Positions 49,192-59,016 of a stretch of DNA of 64,000 nt are shown in pieces. Origin of the DNA: Chthonomonadales bacterium (GTDB taxonomy: Bacteria; Armatimonadota; Chthonomonadetes; Chthonomonadales; CAJBBX01); assembly GCA_020849275.1 (NCBI GenBank), contig JADLGO010000026.1:1-64000 (forward strand), in the 5' to 3' direction. The notes beneath the pieces are model-generated. The model saw nothing but the letters and a program-made list of their open reading frames with translations, made no database searches and was not told the DNA's origin. The first letter of the stretch is position 1, and the number at the start of each line of letters is the position of its first letter. Made by a program: the position numbers and the translations under genes.

Positions 49192-52100
49192 GTGAAGCTC
49201 AAGAGCCTCTGCCTCCTCGGGTTCAAGACGTTCGCCGACCGGACAGAGGTCGGGTTCGCGGACGGCATGACCGCCGTCGTCGGCCCGAACGGCTGCGGCA
49301 AGAGCAACATCGCCGACGCGCTCCTCTGGGTGACCGGCGAGCAGAACCCGCGCCTGCTGCGCGGCGCCGACAGCCGCGACGTGATCTTCGCGGGCACCGA
49401 TCGCCGCAAGCCCGTCGGCATGGCCGAGGTTCGCCTCACGCTCGACAACTCCGACCAGTCGCTGCCCCTGAGGTTCGCCGAGGTCGCCATCAGCCGCCGC
49501 CTGTTCCGCTCCGGCGAAAGCCAGTACCTTCTCAACAACGCACCATGCCGCCTCAAGGACGTGCTGGAGCTCCTGATGGACACCGGCGTCGGCCGGGACG
49601 CCTACTCGTTCGTCGGCCAGAGCGAGGTGGACGCCGTCCTGTCGGCGCGGGCCGAGGACCGGCGCGAGCTGTTCGAGGAGGCGGCCGGGATCAAGAAGTA
49701 CCGCGTGAAGAAGCGCGAGGCGATGCGCAAGCTGGAGCAGGCCGACGCCAACCTCACGCGCATCCGCGACATCCTGCTGGAGCTTGGGCGCGAGCGCGAG
49801 CCGCTTGCCGAGCAGGCCGAGGTGGCGCTGCGCTACCGCACCCTCGCCGAGCGGCTCCGCTGCATCGAGATCGACCTGCTCGTGGCCGAGGTGCAGAAGG
49901 CCGACTACGAGCTCTACGCCGCGCGGCGCGAGCGCAATATGGGCGCGGAGACCGTCGCGCGGCTGGACGCCGACGCCGGACGGCTGGAGGCGGAGGCTGG
50001 CGCCGTGGCCGCCGCGCTGGCGGAGGCGGAGGCTGGCCTGGACGCGGCGCGCCAGGCGCACCTGGACGCCGGGGCCACCGTGGAGCGCCTGCAGGGCCGC
50101 CTCGCCCTCGCCGCCGAGCGCCATCGCTCCGCCGAATCCGGCGCGGCCGCGCTCGAAGCCGAGCTTGCCGAGCTGGCGACGCGGGCCTCGGGTGCGCGTC
50201 GGGAGAACGAGCAGTTGTCTGCGGCGCTGCGACGCGCTGAGGCGGACGAGGCGGCCCGCCGCTCGGAGCTCGGCGCGGCCCGGCACACACTCTCCGAGGT
50301 CGAGGCGGCTGCGGCTGAGCTGGCGCGGATCAGCGCCGACCGGCAGGGCGCCATCCGCCGGGCAGCCGAGGAGCGCGCTGCCCGCGATGCCGCGGCCACG
50401 GCGGCGGCATCGCGCCTGTCGGAGGTGGAGGAGCGCCTCGGGCGCGCGGAGGCCGATCGGCGGGCGCTGGCGGACCAGGCCGACGACGCCCGCGAGCGCG
50501 CGGCCACCGCGCGGCAGGCGCTGGAGGAGCGCGCCAGAGAGCAGGCCGCGCTGGGCGCGCGGCGAGCCGGGCTGGAGGAGGCGCGGGCCACCGCCCGGGC
50601 CGCGCTGGCGGCGGCGCGCGGAGCGCTGGACGCCGCGCGCGGGCGCCTGGCGGAGCGCGAGGCCCGGCGGGCGGCGCTCACGGAGCTTCAGGCCTCCGGC
50701 GAAGGGTTTTATCAGGGCGTGCGCGCCGTCCTGCGCGCGCACCGCGAGGGCGCCCTGCGCGGCAGCTACGCGCCGGTGGTCGACCTGCTCGGCGTGCCGG
50801 AGCGCCTGCGCGTGGCCATCGAGGTCGCGCTGGGAGGCAGCGCCCAGGACATCGTCTGCGAAGGCGAGGAGGAGGCGAAGGCAGCCATCGAGTGGCTGAA
50901 GTCGCGGCGCGCCGGGCGCGCCACGTTCCTGCCGCTGACGCTTCTTCGTCCCCAGCCCCGCATCGCCGCCCACGAGCTTCCGCGCGCCGACGGCTTGCTG
51001 GGCGTGGCGGCGGCGCTCGTGTCGGCCGGGCCGGAGCACGCGCGTGTGCTCAACCTGCTGCTGGGCCGTGTGCTCATCGCGGAGGACATGGATGCCGCAG
51101 TGCGCGTCTCGCGCCAGGCGCGCGGCTGGAGCCGCGTCGTCACCCTGGAGGGGGAGCTCCTCACTCCGGGAGGAGCGCTCACCGGCGGCTCGCTTCAGGG
51201 CAAGGGGGCGCACCTCGTCGGGCGTAAGGGGGAGATCGACGACCTGGCCCGAGCCATGCCGGCTCTGCGCGAGGAGGTCGCTGCCACCGCGAACGCCGTG
51301 CGTGTCGCGGCCGAGCAGGTGGCGCGCCTGGACGCGGAGTTGGCGGAGGTCGCCCGAGCGTCGGCGGACTCGCGCACTGCCGCGGCGGGGGCCGAGCGCG
51401 ACCTGCACGCCGCCGAGCGCGAGGCGGAGCGGCTGCGCGCCGCGGCGGTCGGGGCCGCCGACGAGGCTGGCCGGCTGAACACGACCGTCGGCGCCCTCCG
51501 TCGCGATCTGGCGTCATATCGCGAGGCGCTCGACGCAGCGCGCGACCACGATGCCGGACTCGACGACGCAGTTGCGGCGGCGCACGAGCAGGCCGCGACG
51601 CTCGACGCCCGCCGCGACGAAGCCCGTCGACTGGTGGGGGCGCTCGAGGTGGCCGTGGGGCGGCTCGTGGAGAAGCGCGCCGGCCTGAAGCGGAGCCTGG
51701 CGGCCGGGGAGCAGAACGCGCGGCAGGTCGTCGCGTCGCGCGCCGCCCGCCAGCGCCAGCGCGAGGAGATCGCCCTCGTCCTGGGCCGCGCGGAGGCCGC
51801 CGAGGGCGAACTGGCGGGCGAGATCGGCGCGGCTCGAGAGGCGCTCGCGAACCATGAGGAGCGGCTGGGCGCCTCCCGGGCGCGGCGGCAGGCGCTGTAC
51901 GAGGAGGCGCGCGCGCGCTCCGCAGCGCTGCGCGAGATCCTGCGCCGTCGCGCGGAGATCCTCGAGGAGGTGCACGGCGCGGACGTGCGCATCGCCCGGC
52001 TCGAGGTGCGCCTTGCCCAGAGCGCCGAACGGCTCTCGGCGGAGTACGGAATCGAGCGCGCCGAGGCGCTCGCGATGCCCGAGCCGGCGGAGGCCGAGCG

Positions 52101-52800
52101 CGGCACGGTGAACGAGGTCGCCCGCCTGCGCCGCGAGGTGCGGCTGATGGGAGCCGTCAACACCGGCGCGGTCGAGGAGTACGAGCGACTGACGGAGCGC
52201 TTCGAGTTCCTATCGAACCAGCAGGCCGACATGGAGCAGGCGCGCGAATCGCTGATGGCGGCGATCTGCGAGGTCGATCAGCAGACTCGCGGCGTGTTCA
52301 TGGAGACGTTCGGAGAGGTGTCGCGCGAGTTCGGCCGGCTCTTCGCGCGGCTCTTCGGGGGCGGCGCCACCCAACTCGTGCTGACGAACCCGGCCGACCT
52401 GCTGGAAACCGGCATCGACATCGTGGCGCAGCCGCCGGGAAAGAAGCCGCAGCATCTGAGCCTGCTCTCCGGCGGGGAGCGAGCGCTGACCGCCATCGCG
52501 CTGCTCTTCAGCTTCCTGGCCGTGCGCCCGAGCCCTTTCGTGCTGCTCGACGAGGTGGACGCGCCGCTTGACGGCGTCAACGTCGAGAAGTTCGTGGACC
52601 TGCTTGGCGAGTTCAGCGCCCGAACACAATTCGTCATCATCACCCACAACATGACGACGATGGAGGCCGCCTCGCACCTCTACGGCGTCACCATGCAGGA
52701 GCCCGGCGTCTCGCGCGTGCTCGCGGTGCGGATTCCCCCGGACGCCGCCGTTACCGTGCCGGACGATCCGATCCCGATGCGCCGCAACGGCGATCACTGA
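49192..52800 (+). CDS. smc: Chromosome segregation ATPase SMC
   Basis: A 1202-residue SMC protein of normal length. Walker A GPNGCGKSN (31-39) and VGQSEVDAVLSARAEDRRELFEEAAGIKKY form the head. Two long coiled coils flank the hinge (about 500-620: SYAPVVDLLGVPERLRVAIEVALGGSAQDIV). The C-terminal head has LSLLSGGERALTAIALLFS and VLLDEVDAPLDGVN. It condenses and segregates chromosomes with ScpA and ScpB, which are not in the window. The start is a GTG at 49192, with AGGTGG close upstream. Confidence 0.97.
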   Translation: MKLKSLCLLGFKTFADRTEVGFADGMTAVVGPNGCGKSNIADALLWVTGEQNPRLLRGADSRDVIFAGTDRRKPVGMAEVRLTLDNSDQSLPLRFAEVAISRRLFRSGESQYLLNNAPCRLKDVLELLMDTGVGRDAYSFVGQSEVDAVLSARAEDRRELFEEAAGIKKYRVKKREAMRKLEQADANLTRIRDILLELGREREPLAEQAEVALRYRTLAERLRCIEIDLLVAEVQKADYELYAARRERNMGAETVARLDADAGRLEAEAGAVAAALAEAEAGLDAARQAHLDAGATVERLQGRLALAAERHRSAESGAAALEAELAELATRASGARRENEQLSAALRRAEADEAARRSELGAARHTLSEVEAAAAELARISADRQGAIRRAAEERAARDAAATAAASRLSEVEERLGRAEADRRALADQADDARERAATARQALEERAREQAALGARRAGLEEARATARAALAAARGALDAARGRLAEREARRAALTELQASGEGFYQGVRAVLRAHREGALRGSYAPVVDLLGVPERLRVAIEVALGGSAQDIVCEGEEEAKAAIEWLKSRRAGRATFLPLTLLRPQPRIAAHELPRADGLLGVAAALVSAGPEHARVLNLLLGRVLIAEDMDAAVRVSRQARGWSRVVTLEGELLTPGGALTGGSLQGKGAHLVGRKGEIDDLARAMPALREEVAATANAVRVAAEQVARLDAELAEVARASADSRTAAAGAERDLHAAEREAERLRAAAVGAADEAGRLNTTVGALRRDLASYREALDAARDHDAGLDDAVAAAHEQAATLDARRDEARRLVGALEVAVGRLVEKRAGLKRSLAAGEQNARQVVASRAARQRQREEIALVLGRAEAAEGELAGEIGAAREALANHEERLGASRARRQALYEEARARSAALREILRRRAEILEEVHGADVRIARLEVRLAQSAERLSAEYGIERAEALAMPEPAEAERGTVNEVARLRREVRLMGAVNTGAVEEYERLTERFEFLSNQQADMEQARESLMAAICEVDQQTRGVFMETFGEVSREFGRLFARLFGGGATQLVLTNPADLLETGIDIVAQPPGKKPQHLSLLSGGERALTAIALLFSFLAVRPSPFVLLDEVDAPLDGVNVEKFVDLLGEFSARTQFVIITHNMTTMEAASHLYGVTMQEPGVSRVLAVRIPPDAAVTVPDDPIPMRRNGDH

Positions 52801-52815
52801 GCACGGCGCGCGGCA

Positions 52816-53874
52816 CTACCGCACCGTGAGCGTCATGCGCTCGCGCATGGCCCGGTCCCAGTCCGCCACGAAGCGCCACCAGTTGTGGAGGGGGCGGCCC
52901 CGGTAGCTCAGGCCGCTGCGGGCTCCCGGCAGGCTCTGCATCCAGAAGACCTTCCACTTGAGCCCGTCGCATCCCCAGCGATCGCAGTTGAGGCGCTGCG
53001 TCTTGCCCGGCGCGTCCGGGCGCCAGTCCTCGATGTCGGTCTCCACGTAGCGCTTGGCGGCCCAGTCGTAGTCGCGTTCGGAGTTCGGGGCATAGTGCGT
53101 CCACCCGCATCGGGCCGGGGTTGTCACAATCTTGTGCGAGGCATCGCTTCCGACGAAGCGGCCCCAGAACAGGAGCTCGGGCCAGCGCTCGGGCGGAGTG
53201 CTGTCGCGGCCGTCGACGTGATTCAGGAGCGCCTCGATCTGGTGCGTGTGGTCCTCGACGGCCTCGCCGGTGCCGCGCTGGTAGTTGTAGTGGAACACGG
53301 TGTAGGTCGTCTTGAGGACGGGCAGATCGCCGCTGTCGCGATTGGAGTTGCTCACGTCGCCGTAGGGGCTGGCCATGTTGGACTCCCACAGGTTGAGCAC
53401 GCCGCCGTGGTATCCCCAGATCCACACCTGCTTGACGCCCTGCCGCTCCACCAGGCTCTTGATGCCGATGTCGGCCATGATGCGCTGGTAGTCGGTCATC
53501 GGCGCCTTCTCGCCCGGCTGGAGGGGCCGCGTGGGCATCGGGCGCCGGAACTCGAACGAGCGCGCCACCCTGTAGCGGATACTCGGCCGGGCATCGGCGT
53601 CCCGGTAGCCACGGAAGCGCGAGCCCTCCTCGAGTGCGGCGATGGCCTCGCGCGTCATGCGCTGGCATTTGGCCTTCGTGGTGGAGTAGTGCTCTCCCCA
53701 GTCGCCCGTTGCCTTGATGTCGATCCGGTCGCCATCGGTGGGGAAGTAGCTGACCACCGCGATCGGGACGGTCCAGGGCCCCTCATCGACGGGGTCGCCG
53801 CCCGCCGTCAGACCGGCGGCCGCTATCGCCACGGCGGCGGCCGCGCCCATGGCCGATCCTGCAAGCATCCTCAT
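52816..53874 (-). CDS. Secreted protein of unknown function, Trp/Tyr-rich
   Basis: A 352-residue exported protein with a signal peptide (residues 1-25). Distinctive segments include VKQVWIWGYHGGVLNLWESNMASPYGDVSNSNR and TYTVFHYNYQRGTGEAVEDHTHQIEALLNHV, with several His, Asp and Trp that could form a binding site. I have a vague recollection of similar bacterial hypothetical proteins but cannot name a family. It is convergent with smc, and the YidR-like gene ends 48 bp upstream on the same strand. Confidence 0.68.
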   Translation of the reverse strand: MRMLAGSAMGAAAAVAIAAAGLTAGGDPVDEGPWTVPIAVVSYFPTDGDRIDIKATGDWGEHYSTTKAKCQRMTREAIAALEEGSRFRGYRDADARPSIRYRVARSFEFRRPMPTRPLQPGEKAPMTDYQRIMADIGIKSLVERQGVKQVWIWGYHGGVLNLWESNMASPYGDVSNSNRDSGDLPVLKTTYTVFHYNYQRGTGEAVEDHTHQIEALLNHVDGRDSTPPERWPELLFWGRFVGSDASHKIVTTPARCGWTHYAPNSERDYDWAAKRYVETDIEDWRPDAPGKTQRLNCDRWGCDGLKWKVFWMQSLPGARSGLSYRGRPLHNWWRFVADWDRAMRERMTLTVR

Positions 53875-53922
53875 TCGGCGTATCCTTCTCCGCGGCCCGG
53901 GCCCGGCCGTCGGCAGCCACTC

Positions 53923-55272
53923 TCAGCGCGCCCGACACATGAAGATCTGCTGTACGTCGTCCACCGTGCGGTTGTAGGCCACGCTATTGCTATCGGGCGA
54001 GATGACCAGATTGGACGGCGCCGCCGCGCTCGCGGGCGTGCGCTGGGTTGCCTCACCCCAGGTCGCCGCTTCGGCGCTCACCGTGTAGACGGCTCCGTCG
54101 GCGCCGGCGATCGCCACGAAGCGCGAATCCGGGCTGAAGCGGGGATCGCCAACGACGCCGCCGGGCAGCCGCGAGAGCTGGCACAGCTCGCCGGTGGCCG
54201 CTGAGACGACGAACACCTGCGACTCAGCGCCATCGGCGCCGCGCACGCGCGCGACGCAGGCGATCCAGTGGCCGTCGCCCGAGGCGCGCAGGTGGCCCGA
54301 GACGCCGCGCAACTCCCGGTCAGGCGAGGCCGCAGTGTGCGTCAGGCGCCGCACCACCGCGCCCCTCGGCGGCTTCGGGTAGTCGCTCTCGGTGCCCTCC
54401 AGCGGGCCGAGCGGGCCAGGCACGGTGACGTCCTCCGGCACGTCGACCACGAACACCTCGCCGTAGGTTGCCGTGCGGCCGTCCTCGTCGACTGCCACGG
54501 TACCGCGGAAGGCGCGCGCCCGCTGGCGGCTGCCGGCGGGCGTGGGGTAGCCCTCCCGGCCTACCCAGCAGTCGCCCTCCGCGCGCTGGTACTCGTCGCT
54601 CCCCGGCCGGGGATGGTGGACGCAAGCGGTCAGTAACACGCTGAAGCTCTCCCCCTCGAAGTTGCGCCCACCGGCGTCGTGGTCGACGTGCACGCGGGCG
54701 CCGCGGCGGCTCACGCCCACGTTGCGCAGGTCGGATCCATGCCGTGTCCGCATGATCTCGTCGTTGTACGTGAACCCGACCCACTTTCCCGAGGCGTCGG
54801 GCTCGTGCTTGTGGGTGCCGCCGCGCAGCGCGCCGGGCGTGAAGGGTGGCGTGACGTCGCGGCTGTCGAGCCAGCGTGCGCGGCCGCTTCCGTCCGCGTC
54901 GATAATCATTCCGCCGCGCACCGTGAAGTCGTAGATTAGGCCCGATGTGAGGGCGTGGATCGCGACGACCTCCCGGTCACCGAGGAAGCTTGCGGCGCCG
55001 ACACCGAGGACGGGCGGGCTCTGGCGGTAGAAGATCCCGGTCTCGCCCGTGTCGACTCGCGTCTTGCCAAGTGCGTCGTTGGCGTTGATGCCTCCGGCGC
55101 CGCGGCAGTCAAAGACCAGCCAGCGCCCGTCCGGAGAGAAGCTAAGGTTGTTGTCCAGATCCTTCTGCAGCTCACCGTGGGTGAGCTGGGTCTCGGAGAG
55201 CATGACGCGAACCTCCGTACCTCCCGCCGCCGCCGACGCGATGGCGAGCGCGGCGCATATGGCGGTGAGCAC
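53923..55272 (-). CDS. Secreted beta-propeller protein, DUF3748/YidR-like
   Basis: A 449-residue exported protein starting at a GTG (55272, GGGAGG six bases upstream). TQLTHGELQKDLDNNLSFSPDGRWLVFDCRG resembles the TolB-like WD40-type blade that opens the YidR/DUF3748 family, and GGVVGDPRFSPDSRFVAIAGADGAVYTV and PSNLVISPDSNSVAYNRT show further blades near the C-terminus. Its function is unknown. Neighbouring genes encode other secreted proteins, so a cell-surface or carbohydrate-related role is plausible. Confidence 0.78.
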   Translation of the reverse strand: MLTAICAALAIASAAAGGTEVRVMLSETQLTHGELQKDLDNNLSFSPDGRWLVFDCRGAGGINANDALGKTRVDTGETGIFYRQSPPVLGVGAASFLGDREVVAIHALTSGLIYDFTVRGGMIIDADGSGRARWLDSRDVTPPFTPGALRGGTHKHEPDASGKWVGFTYNDEIMRTRHGSDLRNVGVSRRGARVHVDHDAGGRNFEGESFSVLLTACVHHPRPGSDEYQRAEGDCWVGREGYPTPAGSRQRARAFRGTVAVDEDGRTATYGEVFVVDVPEDVTVPGPLGPLEGTESDYPKPPRGAVVRRLTHTAASPDRELRGVSGHLRASGDGHWIACVARVRGADGAESQVFVVSAATGELCQLSRLPGGVVGDPRFSPDSRFVAIAGADGAVYTVSAEAATWGEATQRTPASAAAPSNLVISPDSNSVAYNRTVDDVQQIFMCRAR

Positions 55273-55311
55273 AGGCGCCTCCCTCGCTACTGGATGCGCT
55301 GGCGCGCCCCG

Positions 55312-58300
55312 TCAGCGCCAGGCCGCGCGCACGATGACGCCCTCGGCGTCGTTGGCATAGCGAACCTGGACGGTGGCGCCCTCCACTTTCGCGGAGGCCG
55401 CCACGGGGGCTCCGAGGAGCGTGCTGGCGCGGACGCCCACGAGGCGGCGGCTGCCCGCGGAGAGGCGCGCCACGCCGGACGTTCCAGAGGGCGCCCGCAC
55501 GATGAAGCCCGTGGCCGCCGGGGTCTCGCTTCGCGCCAGGACACGCCCGGCGGCGGCGAGCAGGCGGGGCAGGCGCCCGCTCGGCGCGTCGATGTAGAGC
55601 GCGGCGCGGCGCGCGGGAATGGTGGGATCCTCCAGCAGCGGCAGGCCCGGGTCGAGCAGGTCGACGAAGCGGCCGCTCGCCTCGTACTCGGCGCCCAGGG
55701 TGCGGATCGCTGTGTAGGGGCCGCGGCGACAGACGAAGGCGGCCCGCTCCTGGTACGGCTCCCCGCCTGTGGCGCATGCCCGGCGCGCGAGCGCGCGCAC
55801 GAGCCGCGAGCTCTGGGCCGTGGCCGTGAAGAAGCCGGGGGCCACCCCGAAGTAAAGCACGTGGCCCGACCCGACGGGCGCCTGCCAGGCGACGGGCGCG
55901 TCGGAGCCGCGGGCCCGGTAGAGCGGCGCTGCGCCGGCAGGCGGCACGTATGCCGAGAGCGCGTAGCGACGCGGGACGCGCACATGCGCGAGCGTGGTGT
56001 CGAACGCCGGGTCCGCGGCGTCGAGTATGGGCGGCGGCGGGCCGCCCGGGCCGGTCTTGACCAGGAAGCCGTTGCCCATGTCAATGCGCAAGCCTACCGT
56101 GGCGTCGCGCGGCAGGCCGTCGAACCGGTACTGCCAGTACCCGCTCCCATCGGCGAAGCGCGCCTCGCCATCGAACCGCGAGTCGCGCTCGTCGCTCAGG
56201 AAGCGCGTCTCAAGGTCCGACCCCGCGCGGAACGCGGCCGCCAGCCGACCGTTGATGCGCAGCTCCACCGAGGCGACGTAGGGGCCCCAGCCGTCCTCGG
56301 GCGACGCGTCCTCGAACCGAACCGTCGCCGAGCCGTCCGTGCGCGTGTAGGGCGTGAGGTCGATGCCATAGACCTTGCGGTTGCGCAGCGCGCGCTCGCG
56401 CGGGTCGCCGGTCAGAACGGCGCTCAGCGGCGGCGCCTGCGCGGACGGGGCATGATCGGCGGCGCGGGCCGTGGCGATGCCGAGTTGCGCGAAGAGGTCA
56501 TCGAGCGGCGTGGCCCTGCCCGCGCGCCGCCACCAGGAGTCCGAGACGGCGGCGTACGGGTCCACACCGCCGGAGAGGACGAGCGTTCCACCGCGGCGGA
56601 CCCAGGCCGAGAGCGCCCGGTGCAGCTCGGGCCGCGCAGGCTTCAGGAAGTCGTAGGAGAGGAACAGCACGCGCGCGCGGTTCAGGTAGCCGGGCTCGGC
56701 GGAACGATCCAGCGAGAGCACCTGCACCGGAACTCCATGCGCGACGAAGGGAAGCGATAGGCCGTGGAAGCCGTCGAAGTCGCTCGGCCAGGGCTCGGCG
56801 CGCTGCCACGCCATCGAGTCCGCGACGAACGTGCCGATGCCAGCCGTGCCGGACTCGACGGTTGCGGTGGAGTAGCGCCACATCTCGGAGAGTGCACCGA
56901 CCACCGTGTTCACCATCGTGGCGTAGTCGCCCGGCACGCGCCCGTAGATGCGCTGAGGCCAGGGCATCACCTCGTAGCGGTCCACCTCGGGGAACATCAT
57001 CGCGGCAAGCAGCACGTTGTGATAGTTGCCCCGGTAGTCCTCCATCGTGCGGTTCGGGTCGTCCTCCACCGGGTCCATCAGGAACCAGAGGCGCTTGCCG
57101 GTTCCGCGCAACAGGTTGGCCATCGACGAGTACTCGAGGTAACCCACCTCGAACGTGCGCTCCGCGCGGACGCCGGCGGCCTGCGCCGCCGAGCGCGCGG
57201 TGCCCGTCCACACCTGGCCGATCATCCCCTCCAGCGATGGGATCGCCGCCAGCGCGGCGTGCGGCACGTCGATGCCCCACTGGTAGTAGGTCACCGGGCT
57301 GTGAACCGCCACCATGCGCGTGACGGACGGCTTGAGCGCCCGCGCCGCGTTCAGAGTGTTCTCTACCTGGCGGACCGTCAGGAACGCCTTAAGCTGCTCC
57401 GCCCGGTAGCGCGTGTCGACGCTCGAGTCCGGCGGCTGCCAGGGCGATCCGTAGCGGGCCTGCCACTCCTGCTTGAAGGCTTCGCCGTAGCCGGCCGCCG
57501 CGAAGATCTCGGGCTCCTCGGGGCAGATCGCCGTGCTGCCCGCGCCGATGGCGGACGCATAGTAGCGGTCCGCCGCCTCGAGCCGGTTACGCGTCGGGAG
57601 CAGGTAATAGCTGTTGCCGCCGATGGTGATGGGCTTGCCGGCGCGGTCGCGCTGGAGCTCATCGGGGTGCTGTGCGGCGTAGGCCTCGCCCTCGCGGAAG
57701 CCGCCCATCGTCTGGAGCGTGTAGCCCGGCGCGGCCCAGGTCGCGTAGACGGCCGGGTCGGCGCTGTAGACGAGCACTGCGTCGGCGGGAACGCCGATGG
57801 CGGGGCTGTAGGCGTCCCCGGTCTGAAACGAGGTGCGCGGACTCTCCGGCCTGGGCGCCGCCTCGGCGTGGCGCTTCGGCGGAAGGCCCATCAGAGCATC
57901 CGCCGCGTCGCTCACGCCGTCGCCGTTGGCGTCCGGCAGCAGGAGCAACAGACGGACGTCGCGGACGGCCATCGGCGCCGACGACGCGCGGAACTGGAAG
58001 GAGAGAGGAGCGCCAAGGGCGTGCCTGGCCGGCGCTGTGACGTGCAGAGTTCGCAGCGCGCCGGCCCGCGCGGTGCGTGTGGGCAGCGGCTTGCCGGCGG
58101 AGTCCAGAACGCGCAGCGTGACGGGGCCATCCGGCCGGTAGGTGAGCTGACAGCGCGTGCGCGGCGGCAGCACCACGCGGTAGGTCCAGCCGCCGCCCTT
58201 CGCCGCGCGGCGCGCTCCGCCCTCGGCCGTCGAGGCTGACCGGTTCACGACCACCGCCGCCTCCGCCGGGGTACCGGGCTCCAGCGACAGGGAATGCAGG

Positions 58301-58395
58301 ACCTCGGCAGGGCATGGGGCGGGCCACAGAGCAAGGCAGAGAAGCGCCGCAAGGACGCTCTGAAGCGCGGGGCGGGGCCCCGGAGGAAACACCAT
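55312..58395 (-). CDS. Large secreted protein, glycoside-hydrolase-like
   Basis: A 1027-residue exported protein (signal peptide residues 1-30). Near residue 155 is a dockerin/calcium-like loop (PDANGDGVSDAADALMGLP). The central region (about 190-600) contains ICPEEPEIFAAAGYGEAFKQEWQARYG and looks like a TIM-barrel glycosidase with candidate acidic residues. About 610-665 (VLFLSYDFLKPARPELHRALSAWVRRGGTLVLSGG) resembles the trimerisation/amidotransferase-like domain of GH42-type enzymes. The last third is beta-rich. I cannot assign a GH family. The ATG at 58395 is used because the upstream extension is Arg-rich and unlike a signal peptide. Confidence 0.65.
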   Translation of the reverse strand: MVFPPGPRPALQSVLAALLCLALWPAPCPAEVLHSLSLEPGTPAEAAVVVNRSASTAEGGARRAAKGGGWTYRVVLPPRTRCQLTYRPDGPVTLRVLDSAGKPLPTRTARAGALRTLHVTAPARHALGAPLSFQFRASSAPMAVRDVRLLLLLPDANGDGVSDAADALMGLPPKRHAEAAPRPESPRTSFQTGDAYSPAIGVPADAVLVYSADPAVYATWAAPGYTLQTMGGFREGEAYAAQHPDELQRDRAGKPITIGGNSYYLLPTRNRLEAADRYYASAIGAGSTAICPEEPEIFAAAGYGEAFKQEWQARYGSPWQPPDSSVDTRYRAEQLKAFLTVRQVENTLNAARALKPSVTRMVAVHSPVTYYQWGIDVPHAALAAIPSLEGMIGQVWTGTARSAAQAAGVRAERTFEVGYLEYSSMANLLRGTGKRLWFLMDPVEDDPNRTMEDYRGNYHNVLLAAMMFPEVDRYEVMPWPQRIYGRVPGDYATMVNTVVGALSEMWRYSTATVESGTAGIGTFVADSMAWQRAEPWPSDFDGFHGLSLPFVAHGVPVQVLSLDRSAEPGYLNRARVLFLSYDFLKPARPELHRALSAWVRRGGTLVLSGGVDPYAAVSDSWWRRAGRATPLDDLFAQLGIATARAADHAPSAQAPPLSAVLTGDPRERALRNRKVYGIDLTPYTRTDGSATVRFEDASPEDGWGPYVASVELRINGRLAAAFRAGSDLETRFLSDERDSRFDGEARFADGSGYWQYRFDGLPRDATVGLRIDMGNGFLVKTGPGGPPPPILDAADPAFDTTLAHVRVPRRYALSAYVPPAGAAPLYRARGSDAPVAWQAPVGSGHVLYFGVAPGFFTATAQSSRLVRALARRACATGGEPYQERAAFVCRRGPYTAIRTLGAEYEASGRFVDLLDPGLPLLEDPTIPARRAALYIDAPSGRLPRLLAAAGRVLARSETPAATGFIVRAPSGTSGVARLSAGSRRLVGVRASTLLGAPVAASAKVEGATVQVRYANDAEGVIVRAAWR

Positions 58396-58706
58396 CCTGC
58401 TTACCCCTGATCTGGCTGGTGCGCGCCGCCCTGTGTGCTCGCGGGCACCGTGCGGATCCGCGCATCGGGCCTCACGTTCGTGACCTCGGGAGGCATCGTC
58501 GGCATGTCGGACGCGGCGAGGGCCAGGCCCCATCGGCTCGCCGTCCGCGGCCATCCGGTTGCTTCAGACTCCCGCTCCGCCTTTCCCTGCTTGAGGCCCG
58601 CGCGACCGGGCCCGGCCGCCCTCGGCCTGGTGCAGGCGGCCATGCCCCCGGTCCTCGATCCCGTGGCACCAGTGCCCGCGCCGCCATCGGGCCAGATGAG
58701 CCGCGC
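58396..58706. other. 311-bp gap with no recognisable gene
   Basis: Between the start of the glycoside-hydrolase-like gene and the end of the 94-residue protein gene. Open frames are present in both directions but lack ribosome sites and protein-like composition. No promoter, hairpin or repeat stands out. Confidence 0.5.
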
Positions 58707-58991
58707 CTATGAAGCAAGGAGGACAACGATACCCTCGGTGACCCCGAGTGTCAGGAACTCCTCGCAGGAGGACGGGATCGGCAGGGTGCGGTCCGTTGCC
58801 GAGTTGTACCTCCGCACCGCCTCCTGTGCGAACCGGAGCGGCGACAGGGCGCTGACCATCAGGCGGATCGCGAATCCCGCCCGCGCCGCGACGCGCGCCT
58901 TCATCGCCGCGACGATCGCCTCGGCGTCCGGCCCTTCGAAGGCCTCGTCCACCGTCATGTCGGGCATGCGGTAGGAAACGCGCACCTTCAC
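58707..58991 (-). CDS. Small hypothetical protein
   Basis: A 94-residue protein starting at a GTG (58991), with GGAG about eight bases upstream. Composition is that of a soluble alpha/beta protein (MKVRVSYRMPDMTVDEAFEGPDAEAIVAAMKARVAARAGFA). It begins 25 bp after the PmoA-family stop on the same strand and is probably cotranscribed. No family is recognised. Confidence 0.62.
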   Translation of the reverse strand: MKVRVSYRMPDMTVDEAFEGPDAEAIVAAMKARVAARAGFAIRLMVSALSPLRFAQEAVRRYNSATDRTLPIPSSCEEFLTLGVTEGIVVLLAS

Positions 58992-59016
58992 AGCGGGCGC
59001 TCCGTCTCCCGAGCGC

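Noticed and set aside
49111-51408. Long minus-strand frame (over 700 codons) opposite smc
   Set aside because: Antisense artefact of high GC; composition is Arg/Leu/Gln-biased and the smc frame is unambiguous.
58401-58643. Possible 80-residue protein on the minus strand in the gap before the glycoside-hydrolase-like gene
   Set aside because: No ribosome site and no recognisable motif; Arg/Pro composition typical of shadow frames.
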